Below, piece by piece: positions 23,427 through 30,381 of a DNA stretch of 30,381 bases. The stretch is from Tropicimonas sp047971885 (lineage in GTDB: Bacteria > Pseudomonadota > Alphaproteobacteria > Rhodobacterales > Rhodobacteraceae). The DNA lies in contig NZ_JBKEAE010000091.1 in the NCBI RefSeq assembly GCF_047971885.1, positions 1 through 30,381 on the forward strand. Reading direction: 5' to 3'. Each line of letters opens with the position of its first letter. The first letter of the stretch is position 1. The notes under the pieces are model-generated. The model made no database searches and had not been told where the DNA came from. It saw only the letters and a list, made by a program, of their open reading frames with translations. The translations under genes were made by a program, and so were the position numbers.

Positions 23427-24602
23427 TCAACGGTGTGCGCGATCCTCTTCCGCCCAGGTCCGCAAGCCGGCGACGATGGCCGCCACGGCTTGCGATTGCC
23501 AGTCGGATTCCCGGGGACCTGCCTCTTTCCCGGCATCGGGCGGAAAGCCCAGTTCGATCAGGACGGACGGAACCTCGGCCACCATCGGCACGGAATAGGA
23601 CAGATGCGCCCGCGCATGTCTGCTTGTGTCGATCCCCTCCTGCCGGAACCCTTCGGCCAGCGCCTCGGCCAGCGCGTCGCTGCGCGGCACGGTATCGGCG
23701 CGGGCAATCGACATCAGAAGCTCCGCGACGCCATCGCCCCCCCGGCCCTGGCCGGCTTCGCTCGGATCGACCGGCACACCGGGCGCGGCAAAACCGTCGC
23801 TTTCCGACAGGATGCACACTTCGTGACGCCCCCCGGCTTCATCCCCGGACGGATGGGAGCGCAGCGAAAGCAACACCACCGAACCGGTGCTGTGCAGGGA
23901 ATCAAGTCGGCTGCGGAGCGAAACGTCGATGTCGTGATCGCCGGTGCTCATCACCTCGGTCCCGTCGATCCCGCCGAGCGCTTCGCGCAGCCTGCCGGCG
24001 AACCCGAACACCGGATCGGGATTCTGCGTATCGTCGTGCGCCGCATCCGTATCGGCCCCGGGGTCGATCACCACCCGCAACGGCCCTTCGGCCTGCGGCA
24101 GCGCGGCGGCGCCATCGGTGCCGGCCGGTGGATAGGAATGCGCCGCGCCGATGTTGGAGCGGGCGGAAAATACCGCTGGATCGACCTTGCGCAGTGCCAG
24201 TTCGATACGGGCGCTTCCATCATCCGCGCCGGTTCGCGTGTCAGCTGTGTCGATGGCAAAGGGACCGGTCAGGTCAATCACCAGCCGCGACCAGCCGGCC
24301 TGAATCGTTCCCCGCCGCACCGCGCCAACGGCCTCGGCAAAACCCAGATCGACGGTTTGCAGCGGCTCCATGTCCAGATCGCGGAAATCCAGCACCAGAC
24401 GCGGCGGATCGTCCAGCGTTGCCACCCTGTAGGGCACCGGCTCGCTGAGGGTCAGGATCAGATCGAAACCATCGTCCCTGCCTTTGATCGCCGACCGTTC
24501 GGTATCCAGTATGGCGACGGCAAAGGGCTCTTCCGCCCGGGCTCCGCCCGTAAACGCGAGCATCAGGGCGGCCAGTGCCGCAAGACAGAGATTACGCAGC
24601 AT
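23427..24602 (-). CDS. AMIN/amidase_3 protein, apparently lacking the zinc-binding residues
   Basis: The 391-residue protein has the layout of a periplasmic N-acetylmuramoyl-L-alanine amidase: a signal peptide (MLRNLCLAALAALMLAFTGGARA), an AMIN domain (about 27-125, with LILTLSEPVPYRV and PRLVLDFRD), a linker and an amidase_3-like domain (about 174-385). The ends of that domain fit: LRVVIDPG at 175-182, and VPSVLIELGF at 345-352 with Glu350. However, the zinc-binding His normally after DPG is Ala183, the Glu expected some 15 residues later is not seen, and the SIH motif is SLR (Arg248). It is therefore probably not a working zinc amidase, or it is very divergent. ATG 24602 is chosen for the signal peptide; 24635 is possible. 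The neighbours mrcA and prfB are typical for this gene. Confidence 0.85.
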   Translation of the reverse strand: MLRNLCLAALAALMLAFTGGARAEEPFAVAILDTERSAIKGRDDGFDLILTLSEPVPYRVATLDDPPRLVLDFRDLDMEPLQTVDLGFAEAVGAVRRGTIQAGWSRLVIDLTGPFAIDTADTRTGADDGSARIELALRKVDPAVFSARSNIGAAHSYPPAGTDGAAALPQAEGPLRVVIDPGADTDAAHDDTQNPDPVFGFAGRLREALGGIDGTEVMSTGDHDIDVSLRSRLDSLHSTGSVVLLSLRSHPSGDEAGGRHEVCILSESDGFAAPGVPVDPSEAGQGRGGDGVAELLMSIARADTVPRSDALAEALAEGFRQEGIDTSRHARAHLSYSVPMVAEVPSVLIELGFPPDAGKEAGPRESDWQSQAVAAIVAGLRTWAEEDRAHR

Positions 24603-24670
24603 CTGACCGACTCTGTTGGGCGTCCGGGCAACCATAACTCCATGGAACGGGGAATAAAATGGCGCGATCG

Positions 24671-25810
24671 TTACCCCCGGCCAAGAAAACGGGCAAGCCG
24701 GCCGAGCCCCTCGACGATATCGTCGGTCGCACGCGCGTAGGAGAAGCGCAACATCCGGTGGCCGCGATGCGGGTCGAAATCCAGCCCCGGCGTGACCGCA
24801 ACACCGGCATGACGCAGGATTTCGGCCGCGAAAGCACGGCTGTCGCCGGTCAGATCGCCCACGTCGGCATAGATATAGAACGCTCCGTCCGGCGGCGCGA
24901 TACGCGTGATCCCTGCTGCCGGAAGCCCTTCGAGCATCAGCCTGCGGTTTTTGGAATAAACGGCGACATTGGCCTGAAGCTCGGCATCGCAATCCATCGC
25001 CGCCAGCGCGGCAACCTGGCTGACATGCGGCGCGCAGATGAACAGGTTCTGGGCGAGGCGTTCATACCGGCGCACCGCGGCTTCGGGCACCACCATCCAG
25101 CCGATGCGCCAGCCGGTCATCGAAAAATACTTCGAGAACGAGTTGATGACACACACATCGTCGCTGATCTCGAGCGCGCTGACCGCGCGGCGCCCGTACT
25201 GGATACCGTGATAGATCTCGTCCGAGACGAAGGCCGCCCCGATGTCGGCCGCCCGGCCGATCAGCGCCGCCATCGCGTCACGGTCGAGCATCGTGCCCGA
25301 GGGGTTTGCCGGCGACGCGACGATCAGCCCGGCCAGATCGTCCGGAACTTCCGCCGGAACGGGCTGCAGACGGTTTTCCATCCGTGTCGGGATACCAACC
25401 GGTTGCAGGCTCAGCGCCCTGAGAATCTGGCGGTACGAGGGATATCCCGGCTCGCCCAGCCCCACCCTGTCACCGGCATCGAACAGTGCGGTGAAGGCCA
25501 GAATGAACGCCCCCGACGACCCGGGTGTGACAATCACCCGCTCGGGGTTGAGCTGCACGCCGTACCAGTCGGCGTAAAGTCCGGCGATCCTTTCGCGAAG
25601 CGCCGGCAACCCCAACGCCACGGTGTAGCCCAGCGGATCACCCGCCATGGCGCGGGCGAGCGCGGCGCGCGCGCCTGCCGGCGCCGGTGTGCCGGGCTGG
25701 CCAACCTCCATATGGACAATGTGCCGGCCGTCCGCTTCGGCCCGGCGCGCCGCCTCCATCACGTCCATCACGATAAAGGGATCGACCTCGCCGCGTCTTG
25801 ATACCCGCAT
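24671..25810 (-). CDS. Class I/II pyridoxal-phosphate aminotransferase
   Basis: This 379-residue cytoplasmic enzyme transfers an amino group between an amino acid and a 2-oxoacid. Fold-type I features are all present: GYTVALGLPALRERIA (the substrate-side loop), TPGSSGAFILAF (phosphate binding), EPGYPSY, SPANPSG with Asn169, SDEIYHGI with Asp197 and Tyr200, and SFSKYFSMTGWRIGW with the PLP-binding Lys227. HRMLRFSYA near the C-terminus carries the usual carboxylate-binding Arg. The overall pattern resembles aspartate/aromatic-type or general AAT-I enzymes; the substrate cannot be fixed. ATG 25810 has a GGAGGT ribosome site. It lies 68 bp upstream of the amidase-like gene on the same strand and diverges from the DsbA-like gene. 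Confidence 0.93.
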   Translation of the reverse strand: MRVSRRGEVDPFIVMDVMEAARRAEADGRHIVHMEVGQPGTPAPAGARAALARAMAGDPLGYTVALGLPALRERIAGLYADWYGVQLNPERVIVTPGSSGAFILAFTALFDAGDRVGLGEPGYPSYRQILRALSLQPVGIPTRMENRLQPVPAEVPDDLAGLIVASPANPSGTMLDRDAMAALIGRAADIGAAFVSDEIYHGIQYGRRAVSALEISDDVCVINSFSKYFSMTGWRIGWMVVPEAAVRRYERLAQNLFICAPHVSQVAALAAMDCDAELQANVAVYSKNRRLMLEGLPAAGITRIAPPDGAFYIYADVGDLTGDSRAFAAEILRHAGVAVTPGLDFDPHRGHRMLRFSYARATDDIVEGLGRLARFLGRG

Positions 25811-25839
25811 GGCGACCTCCGTAAAGTACCACCCGACGG

Positions 25840-25868
25840 CATATCCCAGCCGCGCCGGGCCAGGTCAA
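25840..25868 (-). promoter_or_regulatory. Candidate sigma-70 promoter for the aminotransferase gene
   Basis: Minus-strand TTGACC (25863-25868) and GATATG (25840-25845) lie 17 bp apart. The -35 element is a good match and the -10 element a weak one. The start would fall near 25833, about 23 nt upstream of the ATG. Confidence 0.45.
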
Positions 25869-25995
25869 TCCCGCCACGCGGCCGGCAATCCGCCGCACCC
25901 GCGCCCTTGATACCCTTCCCCGGCTTGAAGACGGCGGTGGGGCATGCGAAACGCCCCACGGGCCCCGGCCCGGTACAAACGAGAAGGAAACTCTC

Positions 25996-26745
25996 ATGAA
26001 AGCCCTCCCCCTTGCCGGCCTTCTGGCCTTCGGGCTTGCGTTGCCCGCCGTCGCGCTCGATCTCGGCAAACTCAGCGATTCCGAGCGGCAGGCCTTTCGC
26101 GCCGAGGTGCGGGCCTATCTGATGGACAACCCCGAGGTGCTGATGGAGGCGATCCAGGTCCTGGAGCAGCGCCAGGCCGAAGGGCAGATCGCCGCCGATG
26201 TGGAACTGGTCAATGCCTATTCGGGTGACCTGTTCGAAAGCGGACACGACTGGATCGGCGGCAATCCGGATGGCGATGTGACCATCGTCGAATTCGTCGA
26301 CTATCGCTGCGGTTACTGCCGCAAGGCCTTTCCCGAGCTTGAGAAACTGGTGGAAACGGACGGCAATATCCGGCTGATTCTCAAGGAGTTTCCGATTCTC
26401 GGCGAGCAGTCGCTCGAATCGTCCCGCTTTGCGCTTGCGGTGCGGGAAATTGCCGGCGACCGGGCCTACAAGGAGGCGCACGATGCGCTCATCGCCTTCC
26501 GCGGCGATGTGGACGAGGCGGGCGTGCAGACGCTGGCCGATCGGCTCGGTCTCGACGGCGAAGCGATTGTTGCGGCGATGGAATCGCCGGAAATCGACGC
26601 GATCATCGCCGAGAATCACGCACTGGGCCAGCGGATGCAGATTTCGGGCACCCCGACCTTCGTCGTCGGTGGCCAGCTTCTGCGCGGCTACCTGCCCTAC
26701 GAGGACATGCAGCAGGTCGTGGATCAGGAACGCAGCGGCGGCTGA
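25996..26745 (+). CDS. DsbA/ScsC-like periplasmic thiol oxidoreductase
   Basis: This 249-residue protein has a signal peptide (MKALPLAGLLAFGLALPAVA), a helical N-terminal stretch (about 25-75) with the sequence LMDNPEVLMEAIQVLEQRQAE, and a thioredoxin-fold domain. The active site is CGYC (Cys105, Cys108) in VEFVDYRCGYCRKAFPELE, and the conserved cis-proline is in SGTPTFVVGG (Pro220). This architecture resembles the ScsC/DsbA-like group, in which the N-terminal helices form an oligomerisation stalk and the protein can isomerise rather than just oxidise disulfides. Whether this one is an oxidase or isomerase cannot be read from sequence. ATG 25996 has AAGGAA upstream. A 7-bp hairpin lies in the leader at 25937-25959. 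The cyclase-FHA gene follows 120 bp downstream. Confidence 0.93.
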   Translation: MKALPLAGLLAFGLALPAVALDLGKLSDSERQAFRAEVRAYLMDNPEVLMEAIQVLEQRQAEGQIAADVELVNAYSGDLFESGHDWIGGNPDGDVTIVEFVDYRCGYCRKAFPELEKLVETDGNIRLILKEFPILGEQSLESSRFALAVREIAGDRAYKEAHDALIAFRGDVDEAGVQTLADRLGLDGEAIVAAMESPEIDAIIAENHALGQRMQISGTPTFVVGGQLLRGYLPYEDMQQVVDQERSGG

Positions 26746-26865
26746 GGCGGAATCGGCCGAATCTCTGCTGCGGCAGCCGCTTTCGGTCTGGTCAATCTGG
26801 ATTACCGCTCGAAAATCTGTGAAGCTCTCGGGACCTGCACGGCAGGATCAGGACGGGACAGGACC

Positions 26866-27759
26866 ATGAGCGTCATTGGCACGGCGGTGATCGCGGACAT
26901 TACCGGAAGCACCGCGCTGTACGAAGGTGTGGGTACGCAGCTTGCCTTTCGCAAGATTCAGGCCCTGTTGGCCCGCCTCAGGCACAACGCGGCCGAACAT
27001 GGCGGAGAGTTCATTCATTCCCGCGGCGATGACATCCTCGCCTTCTTCGACGATCCGGAAGCGGCATTCGCCGCGGCCCGGAGCATGGTTTCGAACATGC
27101 CGGAGGACCTGCTCGCCGTTCATGCCGGGCTTTCCTGGGGCAGCATGCTGCGGGTTCCGGGCGATCTGCACGGCCGGCCCGTCAACAAGGCCGCCCGGCT
27201 CGCATCGCTTGCCAAACCGCACGAGGTGCTGGTCGCCACAAGCTGCTACGAGCACCTGGGCCCGGCGGCGCGCGAATTCCTGCGCAGTGTCGATACCCTG
27301 CAACTCAAGGGTGTCCCCAAGGGCAGCGCGGTCTATTCCTTCGTCGCCGAAGACCCGATGGAGCGGACGCAGCTCAGCTTTGTCCGGCGCACGAAAGCCC
27401 CCAGCGGCCTGAGCATAACGCTCTGGCACGAGGGGAAAAGCATCGAACTGACCGAGGCGCGCGACGTGACGGTCGGGCGATCCGACGACAATGATATCGT
27501 CGTCTCGGAGCCCTGGGTTTCCCGGGCACATGCGACCATTTCGGTTGCCAACGGACTGGTGGAGTTTCGCGACCACAGCACGGGCGGCAGCTTCCTGACG
27601 CTTTCCGACGGCTCAGAAACCGTTGTCCGGCGATCCTCCGCCACACTGGTGGGCAGCGGCGAGATATCGCTCGGCGCGCCACAGGGTCAGGCGGGGCCGG
27701 CGGTTCTGTCGTTCACGGTGGCGAAAGACGACCCGACGCACGAAGATTGCGATCTCTGA
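26866..27759 (+). CDS. Class III nucleotide cyclase fused to an FHA domain
   Basis: This 297-residue soluble protein joins an N-terminal class III adenylate/guanylate cyclase domain (about 1-165) to a C-terminal FHA domain (about 180-285). Both metal-binding aspartates are visible, Asp11 in IADITGST and Asp55 in RGDDILAFF, as are the transition-state Asn107 and Arg111 in VNKAARL and an Asp at 100. The residue that usually selects the purine, Lys, is His51 here, so the preferred nucleotide is uncertain. The FHA part has VTVGRSDDNDIVV and SRAHATI (Ser219, His222), the phosphothreonine-binding residues. It therefore likely couples second-messenger synthesis to a phosphorylated partner. No kinase gene is adjacent. 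The ATG follows AGGACC. It converges on ispG. Confidence 0.88.
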   Translation: MSVIGTAVIADITGSTALYEGVGTQLAFRKIQALLARLRHNAAEHGGEFIHSRGDDILAFFDDPEAAFAAARSMVSNMPEDLLAVHAGLSWGSMLRVPGDLHGRPVNKAARLASLAKPHEVLVATSCYEHLGPAAREFLRSVDTLQLKGVPKGSAVYSFVAEDPMERTQLSFVRRTKAPSGLSITLWHEGKSIELTEARDVTVGRSDDNDIVVSEPWVSRAHATISVANGLVEFRDHSTGGSFLTLSDGSETVVRRSSATLVGSGEISLGAPQGQAGPAVLSFTVAKDDPTHEDCDL

Positions 27760-27796
27760 GCCGGGCCGCAACCGCCTGTTGACAAAATAACCGGGT

Positions 27797-28918
27797 TTAT
27801 TCAGCGGCCTTGTCTGCCGCCTCGATCTCGGCTGCCCTGCGCTCGACCTGCTCGACGATATGGTCGATCATCTGCGCGTTCGACATCTTGTGGCTTTGCC
27901 TGCCGGCCAGATAGACCATGCCGCTGCCGGCCCCGCCGCCGGTAAAACCGACATCGGTCATCAGCGCCTCGCCCGGTCCGTTCACCACGCAACCGATGAT
28001 CGACAGGCTCATCGGCGTGTGGATATGGGCCAGCCGCTCTTCGAGCGCCTCGACCGTCGCGATCACATCGAACCCCTGCCGTGCACAGGACGGACACGAG
28101 ATGATGTTGACGCCACGATGGCGCAACCCCAGCGATTTCAGAATCTCGAAGCCGACCTTCACCTCCTCGACCGGATCGGCCGACAGGCTGACACGGAGCG
28201 TGTCGCCGATCCCCATCCAGAGCAGATTTCCCAACCCGATGGCAGATTTCACCGTGCCCGAGGTCAGCCCGCCCGCCTCGGTAATGCCGAGATGGATCGG
28301 CGCATCGGTCTGTTCGGCCAGTTGCTGATAGGCCGCCGCCGCCATGAACACGTCCGACGCCTTCACGCTGATCTTGAACTCGTGGAAATCATGGTCCTGA
28401 AGGATGCGGATATGGCCCAGGCCACTTTCGACCATCGCATCGGGGCACGGTTCGCCGTATTTTTCCAGAAGGTGCTTTTCGAGGCTTCCGGCATTGACCC
28501 CGATGCGGATCGAACAGCCGTGATCGCGGGCGGCGGCGATCACCTCGCGCACGCGGCCCGCATCGCCGATATTGCCCGGGTTGATCCGCAGGCAGGCCGC
28601 GCCCGATTCCGCCGCTTCGATGGCACGCCTATAGTGGAAATGAATGTCGGCGACGATCGGCACGGGGCTTTCGGCAACGATCTCCTTCAGCGCCCGTGCG
28701 CTTGCCTGATCGGGGGTCGAGATGCGCACGATATCGGCCCCCGCCTCGGCCGCCGCCTGCACCTGGGCCAGAGTCGCAGCCACGTCGGTTGTGATGGTGT
28801 TGGTCATTGTCTGGACCGAGATCGGCGCATCGCCGCCGATCCTGACCGGCCCGACCGAGATCTGACGGCTGGCGCGACGGTAGATGTTCCGCCAGGGACG
28901 CACGTGATTGATGGCCAT
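27797..28918 (-). CDS. ispG: 4-Hydroxy-3-methylbut-2-en-1-yl diphosphate synthase
   Basis: IspG reduces the cyclic diphosphate MEcPP to HMBPP in the MEP pathway of isoprenoid synthesis, using a [4Fe-4S] cluster. The 373-residue protein starts MAINHVRPWRNIYRRASRQI and has VGPVRIGGDAPISVQTMTNT as the family opening, LRINPGNIG, and the cluster ligands in ISCPSCARQGFD and SIIGCVVNGPGEA. ATG 28918 has a GGAGGT site 7 nt upstream; a longer frame to 28948 is less likely. It follows the RodZ-like gene on the same strand with a 76-bp gap and is probably cotranscribed with it, an order seen in many relatives as far as I recall. Confidence 0.97.
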   Translation of the reverse strand: MAINHVRPWRNIYRRASRQISVGPVRIGGDAPISVQTMTNTITTDVAATLAQVQAAAEAGADIVRISTPDQASARALKEIVAESPVPIVADIHFHYRRAIEAAESGAACLRINPGNIGDAGRVREVIAAARDHGCSIRIGVNAGSLEKHLLEKYGEPCPDAMVESGLGHIRILQDHDFHEFKISVKASDVFMAAAAYQQLAEQTDAPIHLGITEAGGLTSGTVKSAIGLGNLLWMGIGDTLRVSLSADPVEEVKVGFEILKSLGLRHRGVNIISCPSCARQGFDVIATVEALEERLAHIHTPMSLSIIGCVVNGPGEALMTDVGFTGGGAGSGMVYLAGRQSHKMSNAQMIDHIVEQVERRAAEIEAADKAAE

Positions 28919-28994
28919 CGCCAGACCTCCGGAGGTTCGATCCCGCATTATCTAGAGGCGGCGCCAGTCGGGGGCAAGTAACCCCGCGCAGCGG

Positions 28995-30314
28995 TTACTC
29001 CGCAGTCGGGTCGGCTGCGCCCGGGGTGGGTTCGGGGTAAAGCGCTGCCTGCGCCACCGCGACGGCCTTTTCCGCATCGCTTCCGGCCACCGGATCGGCC
29101 AGCGCGAACCGTTCGGTCAGCGCGGCGGAGCCAAGCGCGATCTTGTCGACCACCTGCCCGTTTCCGCCCGCCGGACCATAGGTCTGGCCGTTCACCGCGA
29201 AATAGACCGCCCCACCGGCACCGGTCCGCAGGGTCGGCGGTTCTTCGGTCTGCGGCACCACATAGGTATCGCCGGGATCGAGGATCTTTTCCAGCAGGAC
29301 CGAACCGTCGGGCGCCTTTACCCGCACCCAGGCCGGGCGCACCGCGACCAGAACGACCTCGGGCACATCTTCGGTCACCCGCGGCGCGACGGCCCGGTCC
29401 GGCAGCGATGCGGCCGCATCGACAGCCGAAGCGATCGCAACCGGATCGACACCCGCAGCGGGCCCGAAGGGCAGGCCCGTCACCATCCTGTCGCCGCCCT
29501 GCCCGCCCGTGCCGGGCGCCGAATAACCGGCCAGCGTTCCGACAACGCCGGGGTCGAGCGCCGCGATAGGTCCGTCGCGTGCCTCCATCACCGGCACTTC
29601 AAGCGTCTGGGGACGGTAGAGACGGTCGAGCGATTCAGACGCCGAGGGGCCGATACCCGCAATTTCAAGCACGTCCTCCTCCGTCTCCGGGCGCTCGACG
29701 CCGGCCAGCGGATCGACGGTGGCAATCGTCGCCGGCGCGCGTTCGACCGGCGTAACCTGCACGCGCTGGATCTCCTGAAGAACTGACCAGCCACCATAGC
29801 CCACCGCGCCGATCAGCGCCAGCAGAACGAATGTCGAGCCGATCGCGCGCGGTTCGATCCGCGAAAAGGCGCTCGCCTCCCTCGGCGCGAAGGATACGCG
29901 CGGCGAAACGAAAGGGTCGGCACTCTCGGGTTTCCGGGGAGGCACCTTGCGAAAGACCGGCTTGTTGGATGTGGGGGGAGACGACAGTTTCGACGCGGTT
30001 GAGGCGGAAATGAAATCCGCCTCCCGGCAAAAGGTCTCGAACGCCCATTCCGGATCGAGCCCGAGATAGCGCGAATAGGACCGGACGTATCCGGCGACGA
30101 AACCGGGCGTTTCGAACGCCGCCGCATCCGCGTTTTCGATGGCCGCGATGAATGACGCCTTGATCCGCAACTCGCGCTGAACATCAAGCAACGACTTGCC
30201 CATCGTCGCGCGCTCGCCGCGCATGATGTCACCGAGCCGAAGTTCAAAATCATCAAACCCCTTGGGAGGGGTATATTCGGTTTCGGCCTCGGGCGGCTCG
30301 CGGCGCCCAATCAT
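28995..30314 (-). CDS. RodZ-like protein (HTH, membrane helix, C-terminal DUF4115)
   Basis: This 439-residue protein has the RodZ layout. A cytoplasmic helix-turn-helix domain (about 22-100, with LGDIMRGERATMGKSLLDVQRELRIK and GFVAGYVRSYSRYLGLDPE) is followed by a basic, Pro/Ser-rich linker (about 108-157), one membrane helix (158-177, AIGSTFVLLALIGAVGYGGW) and a periplasmic region. That region holds low-complexity Pro/Ala/Glu-rich sequence and a C-terminal DUF4115-like beta domain (about 330-400, VVLVAVRPAWVRVKAPDGSVLLEKILDPGDTYVVP). RodZ anchors the MreB cytoskeleton to the membrane in rod-shaped bacteria; here that role is inferred from architecture. ATG 30314 is preceded by GAGGATTGGG. 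ispG follows downstream. Confidence 0.9.
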   Translation of the reverse strand: MIGRREPPEAETEYTPPKGFDDFELRLGDIMRGERATMGKSLLDVQRELRIKASFIAAIENADAAAFETPGFVAGYVRSYSRYLGLDPEWAFETFCREADFISASTASKLSSPPTSNKPVFRKVPPRKPESADPFVSPRVSFAPREASAFSRIEPRAIGSTFVLLALIGAVGYGGWSVLQEIQRVQVTPVERAPATIATVDPLAGVERPETEEDVLEIAGIGPSASESLDRLYRPQTLEVPVMEARDGPIAALDPGVVGTLAGYSAPGTGGQGGDRMVTGLPFGPAAGVDPVAIASAVDAAASLPDRAVAPRVTEDVPEVVLVAVRPAWVRVKAPDGSVLLEKILDPGDTYVVPQTEEPPTLRTGAGGAVYFAVNGQTYGPAGGNGQVVDKIALGSAALTERFALADPVAGSDAEKAVAVAQAALYPEPTPGAADPTAE

Positions 30315-30381
30315 CTGCCCAATCCTCGACTGCGTCAGCTTCCTGTCCCCACAGAAAGGCGATTCGACGAACCGCTCTTGT

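Noticed and set aside
25937..25959. 7-bp hairpin GTGGGGC/GCCCCAC in the leader of the DsbA-like gene, considered as a riboswitch or terminator.
   Set aside because: Only one simple stem with a nine-base loop and no T run on either strand.

Overview
This 30.4-kb window is ordinary-looking chromosome from a GC-rich alphaproteobacterium, most likely a member of the Rhodobacterales. The gene content (DUF6314, DUF924 and DUF2189 proteins, a TAXI-type receptor, an RF2 gene with no programmed frameshift, an ispG/RodZ-like pair, a solitary bioY), the high GC, the AGGAGG-type ribosome sites and a TTAA-N7-TTAA CtrA-type box all fit. No phage genes, insertion sequences, CRISPR arrays, tRNA or rRNA genes were seen. 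Nearly every base belongs to about two dozen tightly packed genes.

Layout. 1-5710: the 5' part of zwf (leaving the left edge), a divergent radical SAM gene interrupted by one in-frame amber codon, a small lytic transglycosylase lipoprotein, the biotin transporter bioY, a DUF6314 protein, purB and a small membrane protein. 5833-10675: a minus-strand run of lpdA, a DUF924 protein, an MFS transporter and a membrane-anchored TAXI receptor-like protein. 10676-10980: a 305-bp gene-free gap ending in an orphan terminator. 10981-15873: a GNAT acetyltransferase converging on queA, which is coupled to a large AsmA-like protein. 15966-18549: bcp, then an overlapping M23 peptidase/bactofilin pair preceded by the CtrA-type box and closed by a strong terminator. 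18579-25810: a minus-strand run of a DUF2189 protein, prfB, mrcA (PBP1A), an AMIN/amidase_3 protein and an aminotransferase. 25996-27759: a DsbA/ScsC-like thiol oxidoreductase and a nucleotide cyclase-FHA fusion. 27797-30314: ispG and a RodZ-like protein.

How the genes fit together. The strongest theme is the cell envelope: the lytic transglycosylase, AsmA-like protein, M23 peptidase plus bactofilin, PBP1A, amidase-like protein and RodZ-like protein all act on or around peptidoglycan, the periplasm or cell shape. The rest is central metabolism and housekeeping (zwf, lpdA, purB, queA, prfB, ispG).

I did not find a clearly new multi-gene system. The points most worth a second look are the amber-interrupted radical SAM gene, an amidase_3 domain that appears to have lost its zinc ligands, the CtrA-type box before the M23/bactofilin operon, the cyclase-FHA fusion with a changed purine-binding residue, two palindromes upstream of lpdA and zwf, and the orphan terminator near 10.93 kb.
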